A DNA stretch of 64,000 nt from Ooceraea biroi (Eukaryota; Arthropoda; Insecta; Hymenoptera; Formicidae): assembly GCF_003672135.1 (NCBI RefSeq), contig NC_039506.1, positions 17,298,001 to 17,362,000 of the forward strand, read 5' to 3'. A model generated the notes under the pieces. It was given only the letters and a program-made list of their open reading frames with translations, did no database searches and was not told the DNA's origin. Shown in pieces: positions 50,501 to 64,000 of the stretch (its first letter is position 1; each line of letters starts with the position of its first letter). A program made the translations under genes and the position numbers.

Positions 50501-51745
50501 CAGTAAAAACGATACAAGATTCCGCTGGTAATCGCTGCGCGTCGCGATTCCACGCGAAGCGAAGGGTGAATTCGATTAACGGGCACGGGGGTCGCGGTCT
50601 TTTTCCCAGATCAGACTTTTTTTTCAAGTTTTTTTTTCAAGCTTCTGTCCCTTTAAATAACTGGTCGGTGGCACGCACCCTCGGCCACCATGGAGATCAT
50701 GTGTATGTAAACAGCGATTGTTCATTCACGGGGTATGAGAAAATTTCTCCGGCTTGCGTAGCTGGTGACGCCGTGTGTCAGAGTGCTGCTCACCCCTCGT
50801 GACAACTCTGTGCATTTTTTATCGGGGGAGTCGGTTATTCGCCGTGAACCGGGCGTCCTCGCCAAAAATCCGATCTGCGAAATTCGAACGTTATTTTCTT
50901 GCGGTTCTCGCGAATTGACGGTTCGACGTCGACGTTGCGATTCGTCGTGATGATAAGCGTTGGATGAGCGGCAAAAGCAAGCCCAAGCACCCCGCGAAGG
51001 ATCCCAGAGGTACTATCCAAAGCCACCCTCGTTACATCGTTATGATACATGAGAGAATAAATACGCTATCTACAAAAAGGGGCGACTACGAGACTCATGA
51101 CGCGATTATTTAGGCTGCTTTCGTGCTTGGGTCTCCGAATTCTCGATTCGCAAGCTCGGCGCGTCGGCCGCATCTCCTGCGGCAACGACTGTTTTAACCG
51201 GCTTGAGACACATCGATTATATATAGGGAGCCCTCGAAACGGAACAAAGGAAACGGCGGACAAAGAGCGCTCAAACACGGGAATCCATCTGTACAAGTAT
51301 CGAGGCAAGCGTGAACCCACCACCACCATGTGCGTGCGTACGATTAAACTGAACGTGTCGCGCGAGAAAGAGTTAATATATGATCCCGATCGTTAGAGGA
51401 GCGATTAGCGGAAATACAATGTACGCGCGGATTTGCCGCGATCGATTGATACGATCTCCCTTGCCATACTGTGACATTTTTCACCCACTCGGTTTCACCG
51501 GCACCGCGTATCAGCGAATCTTGCGAGTTGGACGTCGGATTTGGTACATACATGACTGACCTTCGACGTGTGGGTACGGAGGCTGGACTCCGTGGCGAAA
51601 CCCTTGCCGCAGATGTTGCAGTGGAACGGCCGGTTCTTCGCCCGCTCCACCTGAGCGTCGTGATTCCTCAGGTGTTGCTGCAAATTCGACAGTTGGATGA
51701 AGGCCCGCCCGCAGTCCGGTAAATGGCACTTGTACGGTCGTTCAC
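36762..51745 (-). CDS. C2H2 zinc-finger transcription factor with Q/N-rich tail (5' partial)
   Basis: Nine in-phase coding exons read 5' to 3': 51561-51745, 41244-41376, 39488-39655, 39114-39236, 38848-38988, 38175-38360, 37368-37585, 37027-37180 and 36762-36892 (TGA). They give 479 residues. The first visible codon needs a G from an upstream exon, matching a TGERPYKC linker, so further fingers lie beyond 64000. Fingers seen are CHLPDC...HLRNH, CNICGKGF...HTSKQH (split by the intron), CPVCHKLF...HMKHTH, CPVCGKHYVNEGSLRKHLACH and a degenerate CSVCQAVF...H. Downstream come an Ala/Arg helix-like stretch, an Asn run (about residue 253), and Gln-rich segments with repeated ALRLHQAEA/LEQALRLHG units. 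It is a presumed nuclear DNA-binding regulator. The QLSNLQQHLRNH finger resembles the rotund/squeeze/l(3)neo38/ZNF384 group, but I cannot fix the orthologue. The 3' end may be more complex (see findings). Confidence 0.88.
39656..41243 (-). other. Zinc-finger gene intron with CT microsatellite
   Basis: Lies between exons 41244-41376 and 39488-39655. It contains a long (CT)n tract at about 39808-39850 and a second CT cluster near 40825-40850. At 40884-40918 a short motif ending AGTTAA/GGTTAA is repeated three times. No coding exon was recognised. Confidence 0.8.
42844..42875. repeat. TA-core palindrome
   Basis: TTTTTC, ten TA units, then GAAAAA: a perfect 32-bp palindrome directly followed by a second A-run/TA/T-run palindrome. 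Slippage-prone simple sequence. Confidence 0.85.
43129..43171. repeat. Intronic direct repeat, copy 1
   Basis: Shares GGCTAAAACGAG and GGCAATGACCCC, with TTTCGG at its end, with copy 2 at 43371-43412, about 240 bp away. In both copies the 3' half can fold back (GACCCC with GGGGTC here; CCGAA with TTCGG in copy 2). Confidence 0.65.
43371..43412. repeat. Intronic direct repeat, copy 2
   Basis: Second copy of the motif at 43129-43171. The ends and centre are conserved and the spacers vary. The intervening DNA is pyrimidine-rich in both cases, which suggests a tandem duplication of a unit of about 240 bp that has since diverged. Confidence 0.65.
47485..47560. repeat. AC/TA compound microsatellite
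   Basis: (CA)n with GC interruptions flanked on both sides by TA tracts. Confidence 0.85.
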
Positions 51746-54700
51746 CTGCGATCAGATACCGTAAGGCGTATTAGAATTTCGTGCTCTGTGTGCATGGGCA
51801 TACGTAAATTGTGTTACGGCCGACGATGGAGCACGTAACGGCCGCGTACACGCTCAATCGGGAAATTCGCGCCGGTCATGCCACGCGATTTTCCCCCGGA
51901 TCGTACGAAATTCGAAAAATTTCACGTTCCAACGAGAGAGTCGAACGCGAGCCCTGGCATCGTCAGATATTTTTTATCGAACGTTATTATACGCGAGAGA
52001 ATTTCGCGTGGAAATTACCTGAAATTTATTTCTTTCGCGAAAAATTGTTATAATATATTCCTCGCGTCTCGATGACGCGCGTGAAATTGTTGTTTGTTTT
52101 TAATCATTTATACGTTTGCCATATTCTTTGGTATTATTAGCGGATTATGGGTAAAGTATTTATGTTCCTAAGCTGTTTATATCGTTTATTTATGATTGGA
52201 GTCTAAAGTATCATCCTCTCTCATAACGTATCGTGTATTCAAGTATTACTTTGTCCTCACACGCGGTCTCATGTACGACGAAGATTGATGAAGAGATTGA
52301 AACGTCATTAATGACTCGTTTGTCAGCTCGCCAAGTATCTCTCACTCCGCAACTCGGTCTTGAAAGGTAAAAGCTACGTGGAAAAACGCGCTTAGGAAGT
52401 GAATTGGCTGGTCAGTGACTCTCAGTGGTTTTTTTCCGGTGGTGTTTTTTTATGGACATGCAACAGGTTTCTACATCTACATCGAAGAGTAGGTGGGAAG
52501 AAAAACGCCGCATTTTTCCCCGTGGCCGGGGCCAGGAAGGCATGACGGCGAGTCGACGAGTGCGTAAATTGGAGGCAGCTAACGCGTAAGTGTTTTCTAT
52601 GCAAATGCGCAAAGTTGTTTATTGCACGGTCTTAAGAAATTTCCGTTTACTTCAAAATGCGAATATTTAAGCGCCTCCTGCCTTCTTCTTCTCCTCCTTC
52701 TCATCCTACATAATAATGATAGAGTAACGTAGCCTCGCGCGATCGTCTAATCGCTTCGATCGATCGGCATCCGTGAGGCAGACTTCAGCTGGCGTTGCGT
52801 TTTTATTGCGTTTTTTCTCCTCTCCACGACTCGCCGTTCGTCTCGAGTGGACTCGATTCTAATTCCCACAAGCGATTGGCTCAATTTAACTTTTATTAAT
52901 ATCGACATTCTTCCCCAATCCTTTTTACCCCGGGCACTTGTTCCTTCTGCCCTCTCGCTCCATCTCTTTTTCCTTCACGTCGACCTCCTCCTCTTGCTTT
53001 CAGTCGTTCCGCGGGATTCATCTTTTATTCAGTCGCGTGATTCATCAGAGAATTTCATCCTGTTCGATTTAATAAAAATAACTCGAGCGAGCAAAATTAG
53101 ATTCTGCAATCTTTTATCGCGTGTTGGCATTTGGCGTCTCCGAGCGCGAAAACAGAACGCGATCTCGACGACACGTATTTTTTTACTGCGGAAAATGATG
53201 GTAGTTTCTTTGCGCGACGGTAAAAGTGAGCGTTTTACGGCCACGTCGGTACGGCAAGTCTATTATTAGAGAAAGCGATTGCTTGAGGAAAATTAGCGAG
53301 CGGATCGCTCATATTTATTTCCCACGTGAAACAGGCGCAGGGGAGACAGTACCTTTGCATCTGCAAAGGTTTTCATGAAATGAAACACCTTGCCGCGTAC
53401 GTACATAAATGCGTTAATTTATTCACGATAGGAACACGCTTCCGCGTGTATATGCATACTCGCATATAGATTGTTTCTTTTTTTCTTGATTGTAATATTA
53501 TTGATTGTAATATGATTGTAATATTATTATAATCAGATTAATAATCGCTAACAATTACCGAGATGTTGTTGCACAAAATTTTCCTTTCTTCCATGGAGAA
53601 TATAAAATAAAAGAAATTTTGCTCCTTTTATCCGGATATTTAACCGCGTGGTGCAAACGGTCTCGTGGATGGAAGAAAAACGTTAGAAGGCATTATTGGA
53701 ATTTTTATGAAGGGATACTCGGCTTTTCCCTTCTTCGCCGTATGTTTTCTGTCGCTACAATTAAAAACGTATTAATATACCGCCGGCTATATAGCAACAG
53801 TGGCATCGGGGGAAGTCTAGTGGTTTCTTATTGTCGGCGCTTAATTGACGGTTGAAACATTTATTTGTAGAACGATGAGCTCGCCCACGTGTACGCTCGC
53901 ACATACGTAATATGCACCTTTTTTGTGCGCTTAGCGCTACCGGAAACAACGGCGGTACGAACAAACGCGGCGAGAAGGGTTACGAAGTGAGCGCGCCTTC
54001 CTCTTTCTTAGTTCATGAAAGAGAAATAATGACATAGAACGAGCGACTCCGGCTGGTCATTCGTTCTACGAAGATAGTCCGTTTTCCCACACTATAACAC
54101 GATAAAACGCTGCGCTAACGTACAATGCCGAGCATTCTCGCGCGATAATAATAAAAAAGGGCATTGCGGCAGCATATATATGACACTGGTATTTCAAGCG
54201 TGCGGTTGACATTCATTTTTTACTACCTCGTTATCGTTTAATCGACCGTGTCACTCGCGAAGGTATTAATCCGTAAACGCGTAATGGGAGAAATATCGTT
54301 TCTACAATAACCGTCGTCAACCGACTTTTATTAATTCTTATCGAGTTTTCGTTGATTCGATATTCGAATAACATCATTAGGGATTAATGATGTATCCCGA
54401 AGGATCGACGACCTCCTCGATTGTTTGCATAGAATATCCTGTGCTTTGTTTAAATAATTTCATATTGTTACGTAATGATTTACACTAGTCCGCGATAATT
54501 CGCGCAACGAGTTGTGATTAAATTTAAAATCTCGCGTGCGAAACGGAAAGACAAGCGATCGAACAATGAGGGGCAGGAGGAAGGAGGGATCGCTCGAGGT
54601 TGCCGCATCGAAGGGTAGCCTAGCCCTAACTCTTTGAAGCCTTTTGTCGAGTGCAAGAATTACGAATTGTAAAGAATCGCTCGATGAATCAGTGCACTTC

Positions 54701-55983
54701 CCATTTAAGCTCGACATTCGATGTTCTCTAGCCCATCGTAGTAGGATCATGTTCCTCGCGGAATGTTTTCACGTGCAACATGATAACGAAATTGCAATAA
54801 CTAAATAATAATCATTATTTAATAAATAATATAAAGTTATTTCGGACTAATGGCGAAGTTAAAATTCAAAAAATGAATAATGATGCATTTTTCTTAATAT
54901 CACGCGCTTTAACATTCGAAAATATCGTCTGGCTGGGCACCGTAGGTAAAATATATTATTTGCTGCCGCGTCGTATTTCCGTGCGAGCCATAAATTCTAT
55001 CCGTCATTTTGGGGCCCGGACAATTTCAATTTTATTCCATTAAAAATCGTGATCATTGTTGCACGAACGAATTTATCGCGCCAGACATTCTACATGAATT
55101 TCAACATTTAATTTTGACGTACGGTTACTACCCTCGAGCTTTCTCTCTCTTTCTCTCTCCCGTTCTCTCTCCATCCGCCCGGTTTGCCTGCCTCTTCCTG
55201 CCAACGCTCTCCAATTCTCTCTCTCTCTCTCTTGCTCTCTCTCTTTCACCCTCCCCTTCCTCTCGCATCATCGCTCTTCCTCCACCGTCCGCGCAAATCA
55301 TTTTCAGAATATCAAACACCTCTAACAGAACGTCCAATGATTTCCCACCCCGTTCGCCCTTTCGCCGCGCAGCAACCCTTTGACGTCAGCCGCACCCGTG
55401 ACTCTTCTCGTGAACGCGAGGTCTCACGTTTACCAATCGGCACTGCGACATTTTCGTCCGGAATTTTTTTCTCTCCGATTCTTTTTTTCCGCGACGCCCA
55501 TACATCTCGCCATTGCACTCGTCAAAATCACCGGGCTCGCGAAAGTAGGTAGAAAGCCCGGCAAAAGCTCGCACGTGGTTGGACGTGTGAGCACGAAACA
55601 GCCCGTGGAATCACCACCTCCCTCCCTCCTTCCTTCCTTCCCACCTTTCCGCCACCTCGGCCTGACCGGTGGTGTGTGTGCTCTGGTCGTTCGTCCCGCG
55701 CTCCCGCACGTCCCCGGCCACGCACCGGCTGCATGTTATATACCGGGTGGATGGCCATCCACCCCCTCGCGCTCGGCCATCCCTCCCGCGATCCCGGCCC
55801 GCACGGCCCTGCCGCCCTGCCGCGCGCGTGGCCCACTACACGTCCACGGCAGAAAATTAATGTCCCCTGCAATCCATGTATAATGCATTCGCATTTCGTT
55901 CAACGAACAAATGAACGCACCACCGCCAGAAAATTTACGTCCCATCTCGCTCCCGGCCGAGCGTCTTTTCTCTTGTTACGTAT

Positions 55984-56022
<39 letters not shown>

Positions 56023-58232
56023 CTCTCTTTCCCTTTCTCTCTCGTGCTGATCTCTGTCGATATCTCTGTCCTTCCATCCTCCGCACGGGAATTCGCGAAC
56101 GGAAACGCGCCGGCCCCGACCAACTCGCGACCGCGCGCTCGCTCGTTCTCTCTTCCGGCCTCGCGTTTCTCCGCGTTTGCCTCTCTTCTCCCCGTGCCAC
56201 CCACCTCTCCCTCCGGTTCCCCTCTTTCTCTCGGCCCTCGCCCCGCACTCCCAGCGTCATCGAAATTCCGGCTGGAAATCATTAAATTGCACGCACTCAC
56301 ACGCACGTGCGTCGTTCGCACTGATGGCTCTCTCTCCCGTGGCGAGCCCCCTTCACTGCCACCCCCTCAGCTCTTTCGCTCTCGCGACCTTCTATGACAC
56401 TCGTCGAACTATCCACACGAGTGATACCTCGAATTTTGGCGTGTGCCCGAGTGAGGGGCGGTGGACGATGGTGTAGTGTGGCGAATACGCACTGTTTCCC
56501 CGGAAAAATTGACGATGACAGCGATGGCGCGCGAAAGGCGGAGAACGAGTTTATGCAATTATCGGGAGCAACGTGAAATTTCACGCTTCATCTCGCTCCT
56601 CGACATTTGCGACACAAAATTGCCAACTGCCGTTCGGCAATTTGCAGAAGCTGCATGCATCAGATCGCTTTGAAGTCGCGAGAATCGTAATGTTTCATTG
56701 TAAAGAGGGAGTATCTTTGAAAATGATGGCATTCAGAGACGTCATGGAAAATCAGACACTCTGTTGTAGCCGCAACGTTATACCAGATCGTTATCGGGAC
56801 TCGGGAATAAAACTTTTTCGCTTATCAATCGATTTCCGTCTGATTATCGTATCTTTCGAAACGATACACTACTTCATGTTGAGACAGAGACGCGATGTTT
56901 TAATGCTATTCTAATCTACAGTATTCACGCGACGATTAGGGAAATACAGGCGTGTTTAGGTGCAAAGTGGCCGTTAAAAAATTTAGATTCCTCACGCGGG
57001 AACGACATGGATTGCATTAACCTTGGTTCGGCGGGAAAGTATTTTGGGAAAAGACGGTCTATAGCGCACTTCGGCTCGTTGCTAATTAAAGCATGCTTAT
57101 CCGCGCAGCCCTCACTAAAGCGAGAGTCGACGAGCGATGGAGCTTCAAATTTAGCCTAAAAGTACGACGTTAATATGACAGCTTTCATTAATTTTCTTCC
57201 GTGTCCGGGAATCGTTGATCTTCCACCGGATCGATTGGGAAAACGATCGTTCCGGGTGATATAAAAAGATCCGCGTCACAATCGCGAAGTATACAGGGTG
57301 TCCCGGAAATCGCGGTTCGTGGTGTGTATTAAATTAGTTATGCGTGCTAGTAAATTAGCGCTAGTAAACGTCATTCGCGCGCGTGTTCGTGCCGCAACAA
57401 AAATCGAGAATTAATTATTTAGACGGGTTATGGGCGCACCGCGTTTATTGGTCTACATTAATTACGGTTTCGCTAACCCAGCTAGTACGAGAGCCGAACA
57501 ATTGAGTCGTTGTGTTTTGATAATTATTCCCGTGACAGTCATTAATAATCAAGCGTGCTATATAGCCGCATAATTAACTGCTATACCGGAACCGCCTTCT
57601 ATCCCCATTCGACATTGCCGAACGAATTCTTTTAATACGGAAAACGTTGACAAAGTGCATCATAATTATTAGTCGTACGCACGTAGGAACACACGTAGGA
57701 GAAATGCATGTCATGGAAAGGTACGAATATTTAGCGAAAGTTTCTCGAATGAGGAACAGAAAAACCAAGTGACTCGCAACCGCACGCTAAAATTATTGCT
57801 GTGGCAATTTATATGAAAGGCACCGAAAGAAGTCTCGGCTTGCAGAGCATAGGTCAGCAGTGCAGCGTTAAAATGCGGTAAGCGGTCAAACGACCGCTTC
57901 GACCCTTTAGTATTAACTCGTTCGCGAATGCCGCCACCGAAAGGTGTGTTCGCTCCGCGGGAAATTCGCGCCCGGTGGTTAACGTCGGCGGTGTTCCCGG
58001 CTGCGGCGACGCGTCGGACAGATGAAATTAGTTTCCGCGGGAATCATTATCGGGACGCTCCATCAGATTTATCGAAAGAAGAGCGCGGGGACATTATCGT
58101 GGACGTGCCTGGAAATTTATATGATTCGGAATTACCATGAAACCGGCGTTAGCGCCACGTTCGGCGTTTGGTATATTGCGCTAGGAGAGCGTGTTACCAG
58201 GCGTATAGAATTTGAGAGAGAAAGAGAAATGG

Positions 58233-58233
<1 letters not shown>

Positions 58234-58268
<35 letters not shown>
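58234..58268. repeat. (GA)n microsatellite
   Basis: Uninterrupted AGAGAG tract, with further GA-rich sequence on both sides. Confidence 0.85.
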
Positions 58269-58271
<3 letters not shown>

Positions 58272-60074
58272 TCTAGAGAGGGAGAGAGTGCATCCCTTTC
58301 CCGAGCGATGCAGCGGAGCGTTTCACGCATGCATGGAAATCATTAAAATAAAATGGCCGATAACAAATGACTGTTGCAAAGAGGGGAGTCCTCCCGGTTA
58401 GCGGCCATCTTGGTTCACGTGACCGTCATCCGGGCAACCACGGGCACGCCACGCCCCTTTAATGATTTCTACCCCCTGGCGAATGTACTGTACGTACGTA
58501 CGTGCGAAATTTCTCCCGTGTATGTGTGTTTGTGCACGGGTACGTTGGTGTGTGGGGTATATCCCCCGCATACGCGGGGTACAGTCATCATCAGTAGTCT
58601 AGGCGAAATCACCCGGGTACAGCCTCTTCCAAACTCGCCGTCAGCGAGCGTTCTAGAAGGTGCATTTCAGGATTGAAATCGGGGCTTTTCAGTCACTCGT
58701 AGGAGAAATTCAATCATTCGTGCGGTATTGCAGCACTCACGAATGATGAATCATGCACTCGAGAAAAGACCGACGATTCAGCGGGACTGATTTTCAGTTC
58801 GGATTCATTAGTTACCGGGTGCCATAGCCGCGTTGTGTCATGCAAGCATCGCGTTGAATGAGACGAGTTCGCGTCCACTGAAATCGGTGTACGATCACGA
58901 AATTCGCGTAGTAAACGTTTCCCCACATTTAAAATAAAACCTGCACCAAACGATGTTGCAACCGGTTCCGATTCTGGTTCCGGTACGCGAGTAAGAGCAA
59001 AGATCGTTCTCGCGTGTCTACGACGCCAAAATAAGCGAGATATACCGGGATTGAATCACGACTCTAGACAATGTCAGTAACGATGCACTTGGGATGACGT
59101 TGGCGGAATCCCGGCATTTTGCAACTCGTCGTCGCGCCGACGTCGCCCGAAAGTTCAAGGTTCGCGTATGCACAGCCAGAGCTCAAGTAAATTTTCGAGT
59201 CGATATCAAGCGAGAACGAGTTAGCGGGCAGGCTCGCGGAATCTAGTCTCGGTCTGGCGACGAGATGCACCGTTTGATGATGCGGGCAAGGCACGCGGGC
59301 AAGCGTTCGGGAATCGCGGCCGGGCAGAGCAAAGGGCGGTAATAGTTGATCAATAATCCTGTAACTTGGTTAGGCGCGCGTTTATATTTTGCCGAATGCG
59401 ACCGCTATTCGCTCACGTCGAAACGTCAGCCGGCGTATTAAGCGGCCATGAAAGTTTGATGAAGCAAAGATTACTGCCGACTCCACTTTGTCCCGTGTAT
59501 CGTTATTACGCTTCGTTTCGCTGTTCGTTCCGTGTTTTATGACAGGTCGCATTCTCCCTCCCTCGGTGAACAAACTCTTTCGGAAGAATCATTGTGCGTT
59601 AACAGCGTTATTATCATTCAAAAACGAACGATTTAAGGAGGCTATCTGTAGCACGATACGAAACCACCGGGGAATGGTGCACGTACTAATTCGCGTAATT
59701 AATTCGAACAATTTCAGTAATTTAAAAATTAGATAATTTAACACCGACTGCGCTCGACATGAAGGTACTAATTAGATGGTAATCGATAATGGGAGTGGCT
59801 TAAAAGATACATGAAATCCGTTACGAAGCATCGACGACTCTCGGCGTACCGAAATAATTTTATAAATTTAGCAACAGTTTGCGCAACGGGGATGCCGTTT
59901 ATCGCGATGCAAAAATTTGTGAATTCGTGAGCAAGGTCGTTCAACGCTCGAAGATGTTTCGCGGTTCTTCCTGCAACGATGATGATGCCAACGAACTTCC
60001 GTTGTCGTTGCCGGTTGGTCGAGTTGCGCGGGTGGAACATTATTCGGGCATATGGTAGTCCTTTCTCTCCTTCT

Positions 60075-60076
60075 CT

Positions 60077-60140
<64 letters not shown>
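60075..60140. repeat. (CT)n microsatellite
   Basis: About 60 bp of CT repeats with few interruptions, the longest in this part of the window. Confidence 0.85.
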
Positions 60141-60141
<1 letters not shown>

Positions 60142-63100
60142 GCATTCCTACCCTCTCGAAGAGCTTCACCTGCCTTGCCCGAAACTCTTTACCTCTTACT
60201 TTTTTTTTTTCGACCAATGCCTTCGTTTTTTTCGAGCCGTTTACGGGGAACATCAGGGTCGCTGACTCTGTGAGGCTCGTAACCCTTCCTGATCGTTGTG
60301 GCACGCTTGTTTCCACGCATCGAGGCTGATGAACCCTTTTTTTGCGATCGGTTCCGTCCCCGTAAATCGATCGACCGGCACGTGGAATATTCGGAATCGC
60401 GATACGGAAGCGCGATAGATTCAACAAAACGCCTTTTCTCACACGTCATTTGTGACACCTGCGAATTCAACGTGATAGATCGTGAATGTCTTATTTTCGC
60501 GCTCGTTCGGTGTCAGTCGCCGAGCTTGGAGAAGCAGGATCGACAAAAAAATTCATCGAGCAGAATATGCGGAACTGACAAGTTTCGCTCGTCGTCGACG
60601 CGCGTTACCACCGCGCGACAAACTCTAATTTCGGACCGGTCCGTAATTTTTCTCGCGGGCTCAGCCGAGCATAATTTATTCCCGATGTCTGATGAGACCC
60701 ATTGTCTCCGAGACGATGTCGGCGCTCTCTCGCACTCTCGTCGACGAAGGGGGTTGAAAACGAGTCGAGTCGAGGAAGGGAGGGCCCCGCGGAAACGAGG
60801 GGTTGAAGTGGTCGCCGTGCTGCCAGTCGAGGAAAGAGAGAGAGAGAGAGAGGAAAAAAGGAGGATCGCGAATTATATAAGACACCGGAAGAGGAGTACA
60901 CGCGGCGCCTGCTTCTACCACCCGTCCGCATCCGTCCGAGAGTGGTAACGATCGTTTCTAGATGCAGGACAGGATCGTCGCCCCCTGTTCCCCTAACGAC
61001 AATCTCTCGCCGCTTAACAGGCATTTCGTTGAGACCTTTTTTTTCTCGCTTTCGTTCTCCCCGTTTCGTTTTCTCTCTCAGTCGTAGGACGTCGGAGAAC
61101 CTTGGGTCATTAGGCAGACCGGGGTAAAAAGGGGTAAAAATTAATGTCTCAGAACGAACGTTCGGCCTGTCGAGTGGCCGGAGCTAAGTCCTGATGGCTC
61201 TCGTGTCTTTACGATTTTTCATCGCGAGCCATTTGTTCGTAAGATCCTGGAAGGCGACCCCTTCGTCCGTGCTTGCCAGTTGAACGACCTTTGATTCCTC
61301 GATGAGGTTGACGTACAACTGAATTAACAACCACCACTCTCCGAACCGCTCCAATTATAGATAAAATCTCATCTAAAGCGAAAAATCTGATAAGGAAAAG
61401 TCATTCTCTGCTATTCTCACGCGCATCATGTTTTCAAAGCGCCAACTCTTTCGAGCGAGGAAAAAGCCACGACGTCGTAAAGACGACAGCGTTCGTGAGA
61501 AAGCGTGCAGTTTGAGTTTAAGCTCGCGCATCGTCGAAACATACCCGCGTCTTTAAGCCTACCGCACACGGTGAATACACGTATATAGAGGTATGTACAC
61601 GTATGTACATGTATGTTCACGTAGGTAGAGGCGTATATAACGCGGGCATCGCGCCGCACACAAAGCTGGGCCCCGAAGTTTCCGACGTAAGACGGCGGAG
61701 AACCGACGCGCTCTCGTATACCGTATGGCGTCCCGCGTGTTACCTCCCACACATGCCGTGTAGAAAGTTTACTAGATGGAAATCTATATCTTATTTTATG
61801 ACCGATCGTGCTCAATATTCTTGACCTGCCGGCCCCGAGCGGCCGATATAAATGGTCCGCGTAAATCTTTCCAGTTCGAGGCTCGCCGAGCGGCGCAGAT
61901 AAAGAGACGCATCTCTTCCTCGCCGAAATGGAAAATTTTATCAACAACGTTACGGAGAAGTTCTCCGATATGCTGTAACGCGGATCAATCCCGTGATTTT
62001 CCGAATATCTCTCCTCGGTCGTACTCGGGATTACGTATTGCCAGTTAAACTCCGATATTTCGTAAATCCAGGTAGACTCGCGCGAGAATGACTTTATTTG
62101 AGATTCCTTTAGAGGGAAATGGTGATTAATAAATTAGTCATTCATAAAGACTAAATTTATGCCGCCTAATCTCAGACGGAGCGATTAATATTACCGAGTC
62201 ATTAATAGTATCAACAAGATAGCGTTGATGTTGCAATTATGCGCGGATCCGCGCTTCGCGTTTTGTAATCGTAATGTTAGCGCGATAATCGCGTCGCTGC
62301 CTCGTTCTACTTAAGGATACACTTTTATCCCAATTGTCGGACGATTCTCATTCGGTGCATCTTGTTCTCTTTATTGGATTATTGGATGGCCGGCACGATA
62401 ACGCGAGGCGCGTCATCGATAATCGGAATAATTGCAGATGCAAAATAGTCGTCGCGCTCGCAGCGTGGATTAGCCATCTCGCGCGCGTGATGCTAATAAC
62501 TATCGATGAAGCGAATAAAAAGTAAAAAAGGCAAATGAAAAAGAGGGAAACGTTAGCTCCGCCATCGTCGTGGCATTTGTCGGCGCGAAGTTATTGCATT
62601 CGAGGCTGAGGAGCATTAAGTATCCTTAACCTACTGACCGGTTCTCCGCGCGCTAAAACGTGATCGCGCTAGCAGCGCGCTCGAAGATCATACCTGATTT
62701 TGCGCTAAAAGTCCGGCTTTCGTGTCAGATTAGAAAGTTAATCTACATTTCGTTAACCGCACCGCTCACTGCCCGCGTGTGGGTAATTACACGCGGTGCG
62801 AGACAAACGCGACCGGGAGATTGGAGTACTGTCGCGAGTTCTCGTTTATGATGCTCGTCCAAAATTCAACGGTCCTTTTGAAACTCTATCATCTCCGCAC
62901 GGTGTAATCACGTTGCGATTTTTTCTCTACTTCTGTTGAATTATCGTGGACGTTGTTTATGGCAATTGCACTAGCCGGTCATTAATCAGCGAGCATTTAG
63001 AGAAAACGAAATTGTCAATGATGAAATAGTCGCGTGAGATTGCATCTGATACATTTGACGTTTGTCTGATACATTTATATTTTTCGGATAACGTTTCACG

Positions 63101-64000
63101 TTGCCGAAAATGATGAGATTCCGAGATGGAAGTTTTCTGTAAAATAATTCATTTGCACCGGAAAGGGCAAACGCGGATATTTTATTTGTACTTGAAATAT
63201 TCCTTTTGTTTCCACGGCGTACTTATGTTTCGCCGTGGAAAGGGATTTTCGTCTCGCTAGGAGAATCTTGAAGGAGCGTGGAGCGTCTCCGCTCGCGAAA
63301 GGGTTGCGAAAGTAAGTCAGTAAAGCAAGGGTGAACTTTCAGCCGAATTCAAAGATTAAAACGGCGGTGTCTCTTTAAGCATCCTACGAGAATCGCGTAC
63401 CTCGTCGTTTCTGGAATCGTTTCGATTCACTGACGGTCCTGAGCGACATTTTTAATTGCTGCTCCCGAAGCTGCGAACGTTTATTCACTAAATTGGGATC
63501 GTTAATGGGAGGAGGAGCAACGTCGCTTTTACGTCGCGCTAAATAAACGATGAATCGAGGAGAGCGTGAAAACTAACGCGACCTTGCTTTTTATACTTCG
63601 ACGAATACTTCTAGCTGCATCTCGGACTATTCTATATCAGCTACGAGCGATAAGATAACCGTGGAAAAAATCACTCTCATAGCAACAATCTCACGATGCG
63701 CTGCGGATTTGCGTGCTGCGGAAAAAGTGAACGCGCCTTGAAAAACGTCTGTGCAGAATATGTATGATCAATGAAATAACTCCGTCTGCCTCGCGAGTTT
63801 TATCACGTATTAAAAGCGTGCCCTTGCACTTTTATGATTTTAATTAAATTACGATATCGACGCGTTTTTATACGGTGTTACTGGAATGTTAAAACATAAT
63901 TCGATTACAAAATCGACTCGTGCCGGCTCTTTTCCGTTTAAATGAGAGAAAAAAAAGAGAAAAAGAGAAAGAGAGAGAGAAAGTATCTCATTTCCTTTCT

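Larger units (their letters stand above)
41377..51560 (-). other. 10.2-kb intron of the zinc-finger gene
   Basis: It splits the second visible finger between SSLRTHTSK and QH. It contains a TA palindrome at 42844-42875, a duplicated 43-nt motif (43129-43171 and 43371-43412), a possible Ala-rich cassette exon at 43916-44068, and AC/TA repeats at 47485-47560. Otherwise it is unique, CpG-rich, pyrimidine-biased sequence. Confidence 0.85.
51746..64000 (-). other. Intron (or 5' region) of the zinc-finger gene, to the window edge
   Basis: The exon at 51561-51745 begins at an AG acceptor, so this belongs to the same transcription unit on the - strand. I found no further finger-coding exon. It contains CT/GA microsatellites at about 55988-56018, 58234-58268 and 60075-60140, an 8-bp stem hairpin at 57880-57899, and a transposon-end-like TACAGGGTGTCCC at about 57293. 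Confidence 0.7.

Noticed and set aside
52412..52612. Possible further zinc-finger exon upstream of 51745
   Set aside because: No C-x2/4-C-x12-H-x3-H pattern in any frame; no suitable splice borders.
59768..60442. 224-codon - strand open frame with an RE repeat
   Set aside because: The repeat is the translated (GA)n microsatellite; the rest has no coding character.

Overview
This is eukaryotic nuclear DNA, most likely from a hymenopteran insect. An ant is my best guess, based on CpG-rich coding DNA, short 60-100 bp introns beside multi-kilobase ones, abundant simple repeats and protein similarity. There are no operons, prokaryotic signals, rRNA, tRNA or CRISPR. Four protein-coding genes can be read exon by exon, and each splice phase was checked by hand.

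Layout. 1-9.1 kb (+): RECK, a GPI-anchored cysteine-rich protein with Kazal domains, complete except for its signal-peptide exon. 9.4-13.4 kb (-): DDX46/Prp5, the spliceosomal DEAD-box helicase, complete at 1029 aa and tail-to-tail with RECK. 13.4-15.6 kb: a short intergenic region with a CRE-like site, a 24-bp palindrome, a possible divergent (+) first exon and a MITE-like inverted-repeat element. 15.6-17.5 kb (-): AMT, the mitochondrial T protein of the glycine cleavage system, complete at 455 aa. 17.5-36.4 kb: no recognisable coding gene. It is rich in AAT, CT and TA simple repeats and probably contains the 3' UTR and downstream flank of the next gene. 36.4-64 kb (-): the 3' half of a large C2H2 zinc-finger transcription factor gene with nine visible coding exons, Q/N-rich tails, introns of up to 10 kb, and upstream exons beyond the right edge.

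The four genes share no pathway that I can see: extracellular protease/Wnt control, pre-mRNA splicing, mitochondrial one-carbon metabolism and transcription. DDX46 and AMT are ordinary housekeeping genes.

The most interesting signals are small. A 72-nt GC-AG intron in DDX46 is in frame and stop-free, so it could be an exitron. The zinc-finger gene has a Q-rich open frame continuing past its apparent stop. There is a possible alanine-rich cassette exon in the finger region. A possible antisense nested gene lies inside RECK. Several perfect hairpins or palindromes and two MITE-like elements are also present. I see no convincing evidence of a wholly new biological system.
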